From the NCBI RefSeq assembly GCF_002364335.1, contig NZ_DEXW01000045.1:1-35499 (forward strand): a stretch of DNA of 35,499 nt. The letters are read 5' to 3'. Source of the stretch: Winogradskyella sp. UBA3174. Its GTDB lineage: Bacteria > Bacteroidota > Bacteroidia > Flavobacteriales > Flavobacteriaceae. Below the pieces are notes generated by a model. That model was not told where the DNA came from, searched no databases, and saw only the letters and a list, made by a program, of their open reading frames with translations. Position 1 is the stretch's first letter; each line of letters begins with the position of its first letter. This document shows positions 6,991 to 15,412 of the stretch, piece by piece. The translations under genes were made by a program, and so were the position numbers.

Positions 6991-9399
6991 ATGTTTAAAC
7001 TATTTACCACAGGATTTTGGGAAGCTGTTGCAAGAATTATTCTTCGCAACAAAATCTTCATTTTAATCGCCATAATACTGGCAACTGTGTTTTTTAGTCT
7101 GCAATGGAAACACATGCGTTTCACCTACACCGAAGCTAATATGTTACCAGATGACCACGAGGTAAATATTACGTATAACGACTTTTTAAAAGTCTTTGGT
7201 GAAGAAGGTAATCTTATTGTACTTGGTGTAAAAGATTCGAGTTTATTTACTGTAAAACAACTTAATGCATGGAATAACCTTGGTGAGTCTTTTAAAGCTT
7301 TCGATGAAGTAGAGACGGTATTATCTATAAAAGATCTTCAGAAATTAGTAAAGAACACTAAAAAAGAACAATTTGATTTAGAGCCTTTTATAAAAGATTC
7401 TATTACGACTTTAGCAGAAATTAATAAACTACAGGATGAGTTATTTAAACAGTATCCTTTTTACGACAACTTCTTATTTAATGCTGAGACAAAAACAATT
7501 CGTACAGCAATATATATTAAGAAAGACATCGTTAATACCTCTGCCAGAAAAGATTTTGTAATTGATGATTTAGAATCTAAAATAATTGAGTTCGAAGCGC
7601 AAACAGGATTAGATGTTAGGGTGTCTGGAATGCCATACATTAGAACACTTAATGCGCAGAATATTGTTGACGAGATACCAATTTTTATTGGAGCAGCATT
7701 ATTTGTAACCTCACTCATTTTCTTCTTATTCTTTAGATCCTTTAGAGCCACAATTATTTCTCTAATTGTTGTTTGTTTTGGTGTGATGTGGACCTTTGGT
7801 ATTATAGGGTTACTAGGCTATGAAATTACAGTTCTCACAGCATTAATTCCGCCTTTGATAATTGTTATAGGTATACCCAACTGTATTTTCTTAATTAATA
7901 AATATCAGCACGAGGTTAAATCTCATGGTAATAAAGTAAAATCATTACAGCGCGTTATTACAAAGGTTGGTAATGCAACATTAATGACTAACGTTACTAC
8001 TGCCTCTGGTTTTGCTACATTTATCCTTACAGAAAGCAAACTATTAAAAGAGTTTGGTATTGTTGCATCGCTTAGCATACTTGCTATTTTTATACTTTGC
8101 TTACTTGTAATACCAATTATATATACGTTTTTACCTTACCCTAAAGAACGCCATTTAGAGCATTTAAATAAACGCTGGATTGGTGGTTTTGTAGATTGGA
8201 CAGAGCGTATGGTAAAACACAAAAAAATCACCATTTATGCCACTGCACTTATTTTAATTATTGCTAGTATGATTGGTATGAACCAGATTAAGATTTCAGG
8301 AAGTCTTATTGAAGATATGCCAAAAGACAAACAATTCTTTAAGGATATACGCTTTTTTGAAGAAGAGTTTAATGGCATAATGCCATTAGAAATTATGGTA
8401 GATACCAAGCGGAAAAAAGGAGTTATGAAATTGGCCACCTTAAAACGCATCAATGAGTTAGAAGAACTTATTCTTGAAACACCCGAACTTTCTAAACCAA
8501 TTTCTGTTGTAAGTCTCGTAAAATATAGCAAACAAGCGTATTATAATGGCAATCCTAAATATTACCAATTACCAACAAGCCAAGAAAATAGTTTCATTTT
8601 GGCTTATGCTAAGAACTCTTCCTCAGAGAATGATATGCTTAAAAACTTTGTAGACAGTACTGGCCAATATGCACGTATCACTACTTTTATGAAGGATATT
8701 GGGACAGATAAAATGGAACGTATTCAAGAAAATCTTCAAAATAAAATTGATAAAGTCTTCCCTAAAGAACGTTACGAAGTTACAATGACTGGTAAAGCTT
8801 TAGTGTTTCAAAAAGGAACTAAATATTTGGTTAAAAATCTTGTGATTTCTTTAACCTTGGCTATTTTTCTTATTTCATTGTTTATGGCATATCTATTCCG
8901 TTCGTTCAGAATGATTATTGTGTCACTAATTCCTAATTTACTACCGCTTTTAGTTACTGCCGGTTTAATGGGTTACGTTGGTGTGCCAATTAAACCATCA
9001 ACCATATTAGTATTTAGTATTGCTTTTGGAATTTCGGTAGATGACACCATTCACTTCTTAGCAAAGTACAGACAAGAATTACAAGCCAATAACTGGAAGA
9101 TTAGAAAATCGGTGTATGCTGCGCTTAGAGAAACGGGAGTAAGTATGTTTTACACATCTATTGTGTTGTTCTTTGGCTTTTCAGTATTTACAATTTCTAG
9201 CTTTGGTGGTACTGTGGCTTTAGGTGCTTTGGTTTCTATTACGTTACTTTTCGCAATGCTATCCAACTTACTTTTATTACCATCGCTTTTATTATCATTA
9301 GAGCGTAAAATTGCAAATAAGGAAGTTTTAAGAGAACCAACAATTAATATAATTCCTTCAGAAGATGATTCTGAAGACGACATAAAACAACAAGAATAA
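6991..9399 (+). CDS. MMPL/RND-superfamily permease (Patched-like)
   Basis: An 802-residue inner-membrane protein with the duplicated RND layout. One membrane helix lies near residues 22-40, a periplasmic loop at about 42-225, five helices at about 228-390, then a second helix near 410-430, a second loop at about 430-625 and five more helices to about 770. The tail is acidic and cytoplasmic (EDDSEDD). Proton-relay-type residues are in AFGISVDDTIHFLAKYR near 672-688, with a counterpart IVIGIPNCIFLINKYQHE in the first half that lacks the Asp pair. Such sterol-sensing-domain-like transporters export lipids or hydrophobic molecules; the substrate cannot be told from sequence. It is followed by asnS after 31 bases, and co-transcription is possible. 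The membrane-fusion and outer-membrane partners of tripartite pumps are not adjacent, which supports a lipid-type MMPL role. Confidence 0.88.
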   Translation: MFKLFTTGFWEAVARIILRNKIFILIAIILATVFFSLQWKHMRFTYTEANMLPDDHEVNITYNDFLKVFGEEGNLIVLGVKDSSLFTVKQLNAWNNLGESFKAFDEVETVLSIKDLQKLVKNTKKEQFDLEPFIKDSITTLAEINKLQDELFKQYPFYDNFLFNAETKTIRTAIYIKKDIVNTSARKDFVIDDLESKIIEFEAQTGLDVRVSGMPYIRTLNAQNIVDEIPIFIGAALFVTSLIFFLFFRSFRATIISLIVVCFGVMWTFGIIGLLGYEITVLTALIPPLIIVIGIPNCIFLINKYQHEVKSHGNKVKSLQRVITKVGNATLMTNVTTASGFATFILTESKLLKEFGIVASLSILAIFILCLLVIPIIYTFLPYPKERHLEHLNKRWIGGFVDWTERMVKHKKITIYATALILIIASMIGMNQIKISGSLIEDMPKDKQFFKDIRFFEEEFNGIMPLEIMVDTKRKKGVMKLATLKRINELEELILETPELSKPISVVSLVKYSKQAYYNGNPKYYQLPTSQENSFILAYAKNSSSENDMLKNFVDSTGQYARITTFMKDIGTDKMERIQENLQNKIDKVFPKERYEVTMTGKALVFQKGTKYLVKNLVISLTLAIFLISLFMAYLFRSFRMIIVSLIPNLLPLLVTAGLMGYVGVPIKPSTILVFSIAFGISVDDTIHFLAKYRQELQANNWKIRKSVYAALRETGVSMFYTSIVLFFGFSVFTISSFGGTVALGALVSITLLFAMLSNLLLLPSLLLSLERKIANKEVLREPTINIIPSEDDSEDDIKQQE

Positions 9400-9430
9400 C
9401 ATTTATATTAGCATTCAAAATATTTAAAAG

Positions 9431-10876
9431 ATGACAACAAAAACCGTAGCGGAATTACTTGCACAAAATGTGACCACACAAGATGTTACTGTAAAAGGAT
9501 GGGTACGAACCTTTAGAGCAAATCGTTTTATTGCACTTAATGATGGATCTACCATAAATAATATTCAGTGTGTTGTAGATTTTGAAAATTTTGACGAAGC
9601 ACTTTTAAAACGTGTTACAACAGGAGCTGCGATTCATGTTACTGGAGAATTGGTGGAAAGCCAAGGTAAAGGACAATCATTTGAAATTGTTGTAAAAACT
9701 CTAGAAATTTTAGGGGATTCTGATTCGGAATCATACCCAATTCAACCAAAAAAACACTCTTTTGAATTCTTAAGAGAGAATGCACATTTACGTACTAGAA
9801 CAAATACATTTAGTGCTATAATGCGTTTGCGTTCGTCATTATCATTTGCGGTACATAAGTACTTTAATGAAAATGGTTTTTATAATATGCATACACCAAT
9901 TATAACTGGCAGTGATGCTGAAGGTGCTGGTGAAATGTTTCGGGTAAGCACATTAGATCAAAAAAAACCACCATTAACAGAAGATGGCAATATAGATCAT
10001 ACTAAAAATTTCTTTGGAAAAGACACCAATCTTACTGTTTCGGGACAATTAGAAGCTGAAACTTATGCCATGTCTTTAGGTAAGGTTTATACTTTTGGAC
10101 CAACTTTTAGAGCTGAAAACTCTAACACTTCTCGTCATTTATCTGAATTTTGGATGATTGAGCCAGAAGTTGCTTTTATGGATTTAGCTGGTAATATGGA
10201 TTTGGCTGAAGACTTCATGAAATCTGTTTTGAGCTATATACTTGATAACAACCAAGACGATTTAGAATTTTTAGAAAAACGTTTGTTAGACGACGAAAAA
10301 ACGAAACCACAACTAGAACGTAGCGAGCTGAGCTTAATTGAAAAAATTAAGTTCGTAGTAGATAACAACTTTAAGCGTGTTAGCTATACAGAGGCAATAG
10401 ATATTTTGCGAAATTGCAAACCCAATAAGAAGAAGAAATTCAAATATATCATTAACGAATGGGGAGCAGATTTACAATCTGAACACGAACGTTTCTTGGT
10501 AGAAAAGCACTTTAAATGTCCTGTAATATTATTTGATTATCCAGCAAACATTAAAGCATTTTACATGCGTTTAAATGAACCTGATAATGAAGGTCGAGAA
10601 ACTGTTAGAGCAATGGATGTTCTTTTCCCAGGAATTGGTGAAATGGCTGGAGGTTCTCAGCGTGAAGAGCGTTTAGATGTCTTAAAAGAAAAGATGAAAG
10701 CACTAGACATTTCTGAAGAAGAATTATGGTGGTATTTAGATTTACGTAAATACGGATCAGCAGTTCATTCTGGGTTTGGATTAGGTTTTGAGCGCTTAGT
10801 CATGTTTGTAACCGGAATGGGAAATATTAGAGATGTTATTCCTTACCCAAGAACACCTCAAAATGCAGAGTTTTAA
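9431..10876 (+). CDS. asnS: Asparaginyl-tRNA synthetase
   Basis: A class IIb aminoacyl-tRNA synthetase that charges tRNA-Asn. The N-terminal OB-fold anticodon-binding domain covers residues about 15-105 (VKGWVRTFRANRFIALNDGS). The catalytic domain has motif 2 (FRAENSNTSRHLSEFWMIEPE region, about 227-247, here seen in two parts) and motif 3 (GFGLGFERLVMFVTG, about 450-464). The 481-residue length and the Asn-type features (SGQLEAETYAMSLGKVYTFG) separate it from AspRS. It is cytoplasmic and a housekeeping gene. The strong hairpin at 10888-10924 ends the transcript before rpoN. Confidence 0.97.
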   Translation: MTTKTVAELLAQNVTTQDVTVKGWVRTFRANRFIALNDGSTINNIQCVVDFENFDEALLKRVTTGAAIHVTGELVESQGKGQSFEIVVKTLEILGDSDSESYPIQPKKHSFEFLRENAHLRTRTNTFSAIMRLRSSLSFAVHKYFNENGFYNMHTPIITGSDAEGAGEMFRVSTLDQKKPPLTEDGNIDHTKNFFGKDTNLTVSGQLEAETYAMSLGKVYTFGPTFRAENSNTSRHLSEFWMIEPEVAFMDLAGNMDLAEDFMKSVLSYILDNNQDDLEFLEKRLLDDEKTKPQLERSELSLIEKIKFVVDNNFKRVSYTEAIDILRNCKPNKKKKFKYIINEWGADLQSEHERFLVEKHFKCPVILFDYPANIKAFYMRLNEPDNEGRETVRAMDVLFPGIGEMAGGSQREERLDVLKEKMKALDISEEELWWYLDLRKYGSAVHSGFGLGFERLVMFVTGMGNIRDVIPYPRTPQNAEF

Positions 10877-10887
10877 ATAAAATATTA

Positions 10888-10924
10888 AACCTGTTAGGTT
10901 TCCAAAACCTAATAGGTTTTTTCT
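10888..10924 (+). terminator. Intrinsic terminator after asnS
   Basis: AACCTGTTAGGTT at 10888-10900 pairs with AACCTAATAGGTT at 10906-10918 (one G-T wobble), with a 5-base loop and a following T6. It starts 12 bases after the asnS stop. Confidence 0.82.
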
Positions 10925-10949
10925 TATTTTTATAATCAACAGAAATTTT

Positions 10950-12416
10950 ATGTCCCTAAAGCAGTTTTTATCATTCAAACTATCACAGAAGCTATCTCCA
11001 CAGCAGATTCAACTTATGAAGTTGATTCAGTTGCCTACACAAGCTTTTGAACAACGTTTAAGCCAAGAACTAGAAGAAAACCCTGCATTAGATACCGGAA
11101 AAGAAACAGAGGAAAACGAGGATAACATTGATGATTTTGATAATTCTGAAGACGATTACGATGATAATGAAACCATTGATGCGGATGACATCAATATTGA
11201 TGAATATTTGAGTGATGACGAAATACCCGAATACCGTACACAAGCCAATAACTACAGCGCAGATGATGAAGATAAAAGCATTCCTTTTGCCGCAGGCACA
11301 TCGTTTACACAACATCTTACAAATCAATTAAACACATTTAGACTATCTGAGGAAGAAGAAGAAATTGCATATTTCTTAGTTGGCAGTGTTGACGAGAGTG
11401 GTTACATTCGTCGCTCACTTTCTGATATTACAGATGATTTAGCATTCACTCAAAACGTTTTTACAACAGAAGAGGAGATTGAGAAAGTACTTCAAATTGT
11501 ACATCAACTCGATCCTGGTGGAGTTGGAGCACGTAATCTACAAGAATGTTTAAGTATTCAATTGCATCGAAAAGAGCAAAGCCCAAATGTAGAATTAGCA
11601 ACTACAATTATTGATAAAGCTTTTGAGCAATTCACAAAAAAGCACTATAAAAAATTATTACAAAAATTTAGCATTACTGAAGACCAACTAAAAGACGCTA
11701 TTGAAGAAATAGAACGCTTAAACCCTAAACCCGGAGGGTCATACGCAGGTAATAATAAAATCGTAGAACATATCGTACCAGATTTTGCTATTAAAATTGT
11801 TGATGGTGAATTAGAGCTAACACTTAACGGCAGAAATGCACCTGAACTTCATGTTTCTAGAGAGTATAATAATATGCTTAAAGGCTATAAGGATACTAAG
11901 GAGAAATCTAAAGCTCAAAAAGATGCCGTAATGTTTATAAAACAAAAGCTTGATGCTGCTAAATGGTTTATTGAAGCTGTTAGACAACGCCAACAGACAC
12001 TCTTTGTAACTATGAGTTCTATTATGCATTATCAGAAGGCGTTCTTTCTAAGTGGTGACGAGCGTAAGCTACGTCCAATGATTTTAAAAGATATAGCAGA
12101 CGAAATAGAAATGGATGTGTCTACAATTTCTCGTGTCGCAAACAGTAAATATGTAGATACTCCCTATGGAACTAAACTTATAAAAGTGTTCTTTTCTGAA
12201 TCTATGACTAATGATCAAGGTGAAGAAGTTTCAACTAGAGAAATTAAAAAAATTCTTGAAATAGTTATTGAAGAGGAAAATAAAAAGAAACCGCTAACTG
12301 ACGAAGCACTTTCTAAAATTTTAAAAGAAAAAGGGTATCCAATAGCAAGGAGAACTGTAGCTAAATACAGAGAACAATTAGACCTTCCTGTTGCTAGATT
12401 GAGAAAGAAGATTTAA
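10950..12416 (+). CDS. rpoN: RNA polymerase sigma-54 factor
   Basis: Sigma-54 directs RNA polymerase to -24/-12 promoters and needs an AAA+ activator. Region I is the Gln/Leu-rich N-terminus (LSQKLSPQQIQLMKLIQLPT, residues 11-30) that holds the enzyme closed. Region II is a very acidic linker (residues about 50-90). The core-binding domain follows (DPGGVGARNLQECL near 188-201, with ERLNPKPGG near 258-266), then the HTH (DIADEIEMDVSTISRVANSK) and the RpoN box ARRTVAKYRE near residues 469-478. The 488-residue length is normal. No sigma-54 activator gene is present in the window. The next gene starts only 12 bases after the stop. Confidence 0.96.
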   Translation: MSLKQFLSFKLSQKLSPQQIQLMKLIQLPTQAFEQRLSQELEENPALDTGKETEENEDNIDDFDNSEDDYDDNETIDADDINIDEYLSDDEIPEYRTQANNYSADDEDKSIPFAAGTSFTQHLTNQLNTFRLSEEEEEIAYFLVGSVDESGYIRRSLSDITDDLAFTQNVFTTEEEIEKVLQIVHQLDPGGVGARNLQECLSIQLHRKEQSPNVELATTIIDKAFEQFTKKHYKKLLQKFSITEDQLKDAIEEIERLNPKPGGSYAGNNKIVEHIVPDFAIKIVDGELELTLNGRNAPELHVSREYNNMLKGYKDTKEKSKAQKDAVMFIKQKLDAAKWFIEAVRQRQQTLFVTMSSIMHYQKAFFLSGDERKLRPMILKDIADEIEMDVSTISRVANSKYVDTPYGTKLIKVFFSESMTNDQGEEVSTREIKKILEIVIEEENKKKPLTDEALSKILKEKGYPIARRTVAKYREQLDLPVARLRKKI

Positions 12417-12428
12417 GACTATTATAGA

Positions 12429-13037
12429 ATGAAGGATTTTATTTTAAAAGGTATTTCGTTTGTTTTTCACCCATTGATTATGCCTTTGTTGGGTGTCTTA
12501 TTTTATTTTTCTAAAACACCACGATTTATACCGATGCCTATTATTAAGGCAAAAATCTTCTCAATTATTATTTTAACTATGGTCTTACCAATGCTCCTGT
12601 TTTTATTACTAAAAACGGTTAACAAAGTAGACAGTATATATTTAAAAAGTACGAGAGAAAGGCTTATTCCGTTATTAATAAACTGTATTATAGTTGTATT
12701 AATACTACTAAGAGTATTAACACCAAATGAAATTATTGAACTCTATTATTTCTTTTTGGGTATACTCTGCTCTACGTTAACATGTCTTATATTGGCTTTG
12801 TTTAAAGTAAAAGCTAGTATTCATATGATTGCCGCAGCAGGATTTTTTATGTTCGCTGTTGCATTAGGAATTCACTATCAAATAAATATCAATGGCACAA
12901 TTGCTCTAATGATGATAATATTAGGGGCAATAGCTACATCTAGGCTTCATCTTAACGCACATACTAACCAAGAATTACTTATTGGAACTATTGTAGGCTT
13001 ATTTCCTCAGTTAATACTTGTAAATTATTGGTTATAA
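12429..13037 (+). CDS. PAP2-like integral membrane protein
   Basis: A 202-residue membrane protein with about six hydrophobic helices. It has traces of the PAP2 (type 2 phosphatidic acid phosphatase) signature: KSTRERLIP near residues 74-82 resembles K-x6-RP, SIHMIAAAGFFMF near 130 resembles the PSGH helix but lacks Pro and Gly, and SRLHLNAHTNQELLIGTIVG near 170-189 resembles SR-x5-H-x3-D with Glu for Asp. The catalytic Arg and His positions are partly kept, so activity is uncertain. It is placed directly after rpoN (12-base gap) and its stop codon abuts the stop codon of the convergent gene at 13032-13736. Confidence 0.6.
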   Translation: MKDFILKGISFVFHPLIMPLLGVLFYFSKTPRFIPMPIIKAKIFSIIILTMVLPMLLFLLLKTVNKVDSIYLKSTRERLIPLLINCIIVVLILLRVLTPNEIIELYYFFLGILCSTLTCLILALFKVKASIHMIAAAGFFMFAVALGIHYQININGTIALMMIILGAIATSRLHLNAHTNQELLIGTIVGLFPQLILVNYWL

Positions 13038-13736
13038 TATATAGAACATCAGCCCTATTTTAAAAGACTTAATGTCTAAACCATTGTCTCCTAACCTAGC
13101 ATTATTACCAAAAATAGGATTAAGACCGTAGTAAGCATGAAAATTCCATGTACTATAACCAATACTTAGGGTTAAACCATATTGTAACCTATTAAAATCG
13201 TCTAAGTTTAAGAGGTTTACATCACCTGCATTACTCTTAAATTTAGTTGTGTTGTAAACCAAGTACCCTAATTTAAATCCTGTGTAGATTCTCCAAAAAT
13301 TATAATCAGTTCTAGTGGACGTTCTCCATCTAAATTCGAACGGCACTTCTACTAAATAGGTTGTAAATTTATTCTTTGAAACATTTATTTCACTCTCATC
13401 AATAATACCATAAGTAATTTCATTATCAATTTCGAGAATAGATATGTTTTGGTTGTAAGAGTTTGTAGAAATTCCAATACCGATTCCTAATGCTTTATTT
13501 CTTCTTTCGTTAATAGGCATATCTCTTATAAAACCAAAATGAAATCCAGAAGAAAAACCACTTTGCGATACATTCTCATTCTCAGGTTTATTACTTAATA
13601 GATTATAAGTAATAGATACATAAAATTGATCTTCCCTATAGTCTTCATATAATTGAGACTTAGTCGTTTTTTTACTGTTCTGTGCAAAACTAAAACCACC
13701 TATTAATAAAAGGAAAAAGAAAACATTTCTATTCAT
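13032..13736 (-). CDS. PorT-family-like outer-membrane beta-barrel protein
   Basis: A 234-residue secreted protein with a short Sec signal (VFFFLLLIGGFSFAQ). The mature part alternates polar and hydrophobic residues, typical of a small 8-stranded barrel (FSSGFHFGFIRDMP, LGIGIGISTNSYNQ, YLVEVPFEFRWR, YGLTLSIGYSTWNFHAYYG), and ends with an aliphatic strand, KIGLMFYIL. This is the outer membrane protein beta-barrel/PorT-like fold. Assignment to the T9SS protein PorT/SprT itself is not supported. It is the downstream neighbour of the ExbB/ExbD genes on the same strand, but a terminator lies between, so it likely has its own promoter. The 3' end overlaps that of the PAP2-like gene by six bases (TTATAA). 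Confidence 0.72.
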   Translation of the reverse strand: MNRNVFFFLLLIGGFSFAQNSKKTTKSQLYEDYREDQFYVSITYNLLSNKPENENVSQSGFSSGFHFGFIRDMPINERRNKALGIGIGISTNSYNQNISILEIDNEITYGIIDESEINVSKNKFTTYLVEVPFEFRWRTSTRTDYNFWRIYTGFKLGYLVYNTTKFKSNAGDVNLLNLDDFNRLQYGLTLSIGYSTWNFHAYYGLNPIFGNNARLGDNGLDIKSFKIGLMFYIL

Positions 13737-13771
13737 AAGTATAAATCTACAAAAACTGAGTAGGTAAACAA

Positions 13772-13803
13772 TAAAAAAACGCCTTGATAACTCAAGGCGT
13801 TTT
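13772..13803 (-). terminator. Terminator after the exbD genes
   Basis: AAAACGCCTTGA at 13776-13787 pairs perfectly with TCAAGGCGTTTT at 13792-13803, loop of 4. On the minus strand the stem is followed by a run of T (seen as A7 at 13773-13779). It lies 27 bases after the stop of the last exbD gene, so it ends the ExbB/ExbD transcript; it may also work in the other direction. Confidence 0.88.
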
Positions 13804-13830
13804 AATTATAAAATTAAGGACTAAAATTAA

Positions 13831-14292
13831 TTAGTCAATTTTAGTGTTTGTAATGTACATTACTTTTAAAGCATTAGCTTCTCGAAGTTCTTGTTTGATG
13901 TCTGATACTAAACCAGCATTAGTTTTCACATCTATCTTCAAACCAACAACAAACCTTTTTTGCAAAGCTTCATCTAGTTTATTAATAGCTTCGTAAACAG
14001 AGGTCTGTATTGCATCAATACCTACAAATGCATCATTAATTTGAATACGAGATTCATCACCAAATTTCTTAAAATCTTTAGATGGTTTACCTGCGTAAAT
14101 AAACATTGTCCTATCTTTCTTTAGCTTCTCAATCTGATCTGCCTTAGGTAATATATTCTCAATCATTAATGAATTATCTCTCATAACGGTTGCCACCATA
14201 AAAAAGAAAAGTAACATAAATACAATATCAGGTAGTGATGCCGTTGAAATTGCTGGCAACTCCCCTTTTTCTTTGTTTCTAAATTTAGACAT
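13831..14292 (-). CDS. exbD: ExbD/TolR-family biopolymer transport protein (second copy)
   Basis: A 153-residue inner-membrane protein with a cytoplasmic N-terminus (MSKFRNKEKGELPAISTASL), a single membrane helix that begins with the proton-carrying Asp (LPDIVFMLLFFFMVATVM, Asp22) and a periplasmic domain. ExbD proteins sit inside an ExbB pentamer and use proton motive force to energise TonB- or Tol-type machines. The periplasmic part ends in LREANALKVMYITNTKID, the usual strand for dimerisation. It is 11 bases downstream of the other exbD; in Bacteroidetes two or three ExbD-like subunits often stand together. Confidence 0.9.
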   Translation of the reverse strand: MSKFRNKEKGELPAISTASLPDIVFMLLFFFMVATVMRDNSLMIENILPKADQIEKLKKDRTMFIYAGKPSKDFKKFGDESRIQINDAFVGIDAIQTSVYEAINKLDEALQKRFVVGLKIDVKTNAGLVSDIKQELREANALKVMYITNTKID

Positions 14293-14303
14293 ATCTATTA
14301 CTT

Positions 14304-14939
14304 TTAATTTTTATCTGGTTCTGCTTCAGACAATTTCATTGGAAATAATTTCTTAATGGTCTGTATTCGATCATTAAGAACTTCATCCTTATTAAATTGA
14401 TTTTTCTCTTTCTGCTCTAACATTGCTGCAAAAACATTATCTGCTTCTTGGTAATACTTTTTGTATAACCTTTTTGCTTCTCGTTCTCTTAGCTCATTAT
14501 AAGCTGCAACAAGTTCGTTCTGTACTTCTATATACTTTTCGTAAGACGTTTCCCTCTTGTGCTTCATTGAGATAATTGCCTTGTCTGGGTGATCTGATGA
14601 CGATACATCTTTCTTACCTTTACAATAATCACAATTCTCTCCTGCAGCATTTGTACTACCTGCATTATCCAAGAAATCTATTGCAGCTTGTCTTAAATCC
14701 TTTATATCCATTTGCTCATCTTCAACAAGCAATTGATTGTTACGGTTTATTAGAACAGTAAATAAATTCTTTTGTTTAATTATAGGTGGGTCAACTTGGC
14801 TATCGTCTATAGGAGGTAAACTCCTTAAGATACCCTTGTCTTTCTCAATTGTCGTTGTTACCAAGAAGAAAATTAATAGTAAAAAAGCAATGTCAGCCAT
14901 TGATCCTGCATTAACTTCTGGTGCTGATCTTTTTGCCAT
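14304..14939 (-). CDS. exbD: ExbD/TolR-family protein with extended periplasmic region
   Basis: A 211-residue ExbD-like protein. The N-terminus has the family pattern AGSMADIAFLLLIFFLVTTT with the membrane Asp at residue 16. It is about 60 residues longer than its neighbour. The periplasmic part contains a CDYC pair (Cys103 and Cys106) next to KGKKD, and a C-terminal charged alpha-helical segment (about residues 130-200, rich in Glu, Lys, Tyr and Arg) that could form a coiled coil. A CxxC pair in the periplasm suggests a disulfide or metal site, which is inference. It is in the unit ExbB - small membrane protein - ExbD - ExbD. Confidence 0.88.
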   Translation of the reverse strand: MAKRSAPEVNAGSMADIAFLLLIFFLVTTTIEKDKGILRSLPPIDDSQVDPPIIKQKNLFTVLINRNNQLLVEDEQMDIKDLRQAAIDFLDNAGSTNAAGENCDYCKGKKDVSSSDHPDKAIISMKHKRETSYEKYIEVQNELVAAYNELREREAKRLYKKYYQEADNVFAAMLEQKEKNQFNKDEVLNDRIQTIKKLFPMKLSEAEPDKN

Positions 14940-14945
14940 AATACT

Positions 14946-15401
14946 TTATTTACTAATTATTTTTTTTGCTCCTGATAAAATCATTGCTCCTGCAGCGATA
15001 GCTAACAATAAATAGAAGGCAACTAATCCTGCTCCTACCATTTGCGATGTGCTTTCACTTGCATTACCACCTTCTTGTAAGGCATATGGCATAGCGTCAC
15101 TACCAGAAACGACATACGCTATAATTAATACAACAGCAAATGCTCCTACTCCTATTAACGTATTTTTTAGACCACCAGTATTTGTAAATAAGTTTTTTAT
15201 TATAAAAAACAATACAAATGCTAATACTAAACCTAACATTATATAAGCAATCCATGCCATTGGCTCTACGATATTAGTCTCTCCAACTAATGCTGCTGAC
15301 TTTATTTCATCATCTCCTGCGGCTACAATTCGCACTAAGAAAATGATACCTAAAAGACCAAGTACAGCGACTAGTATTTTTGATATAGTTTTAAAATTCA
15401 T
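14946..15401 (-). CDS. Small membrane protein between exbB and exbD
   Basis: A 151-residue protein with four predicted membrane helices: near residues 7-27 (ILVAVLGLLGIIFLVRIVAA), 48-68, 80-100 (LIGVGAFAVVLIIAYVVSG) and 122-143. Two polar loops, one after helix 1 (GDDEIKSAALVGETN) and one after helix 3 (SDAMPYALQEGGNASESTSQ), probably face the periplasm. I do not recognise a named domain. It lies between exbB (11-base gap) and the first exbD (6-base gap), so it almost certainly works with them, perhaps as a third component of the motor. Confidence 0.72.
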   Translation of the reverse strand: MNFKTISKILVAVLGLLGIIFLVRIVAAGDDEIKSAALVGETNIVEPMAWIAYIMLGLVLAFVLFFIIKNLFTNTGGLKNTLIGVGAFAVVLIIAYVVSGSDAMPYALQEGGNASESTSQMVGAGLVAFYLLLAIAAGAMILSGAKKIISK

Positions 15402-15412
15402 AATTTAAAATC

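Noticed and set aside
13032..13736. Calling this gene the T9SS component PorT/SprT
   Set aside because: Only the general small-barrel pattern is visible and no other T9SS gene is in the window; the specific name is not supported.
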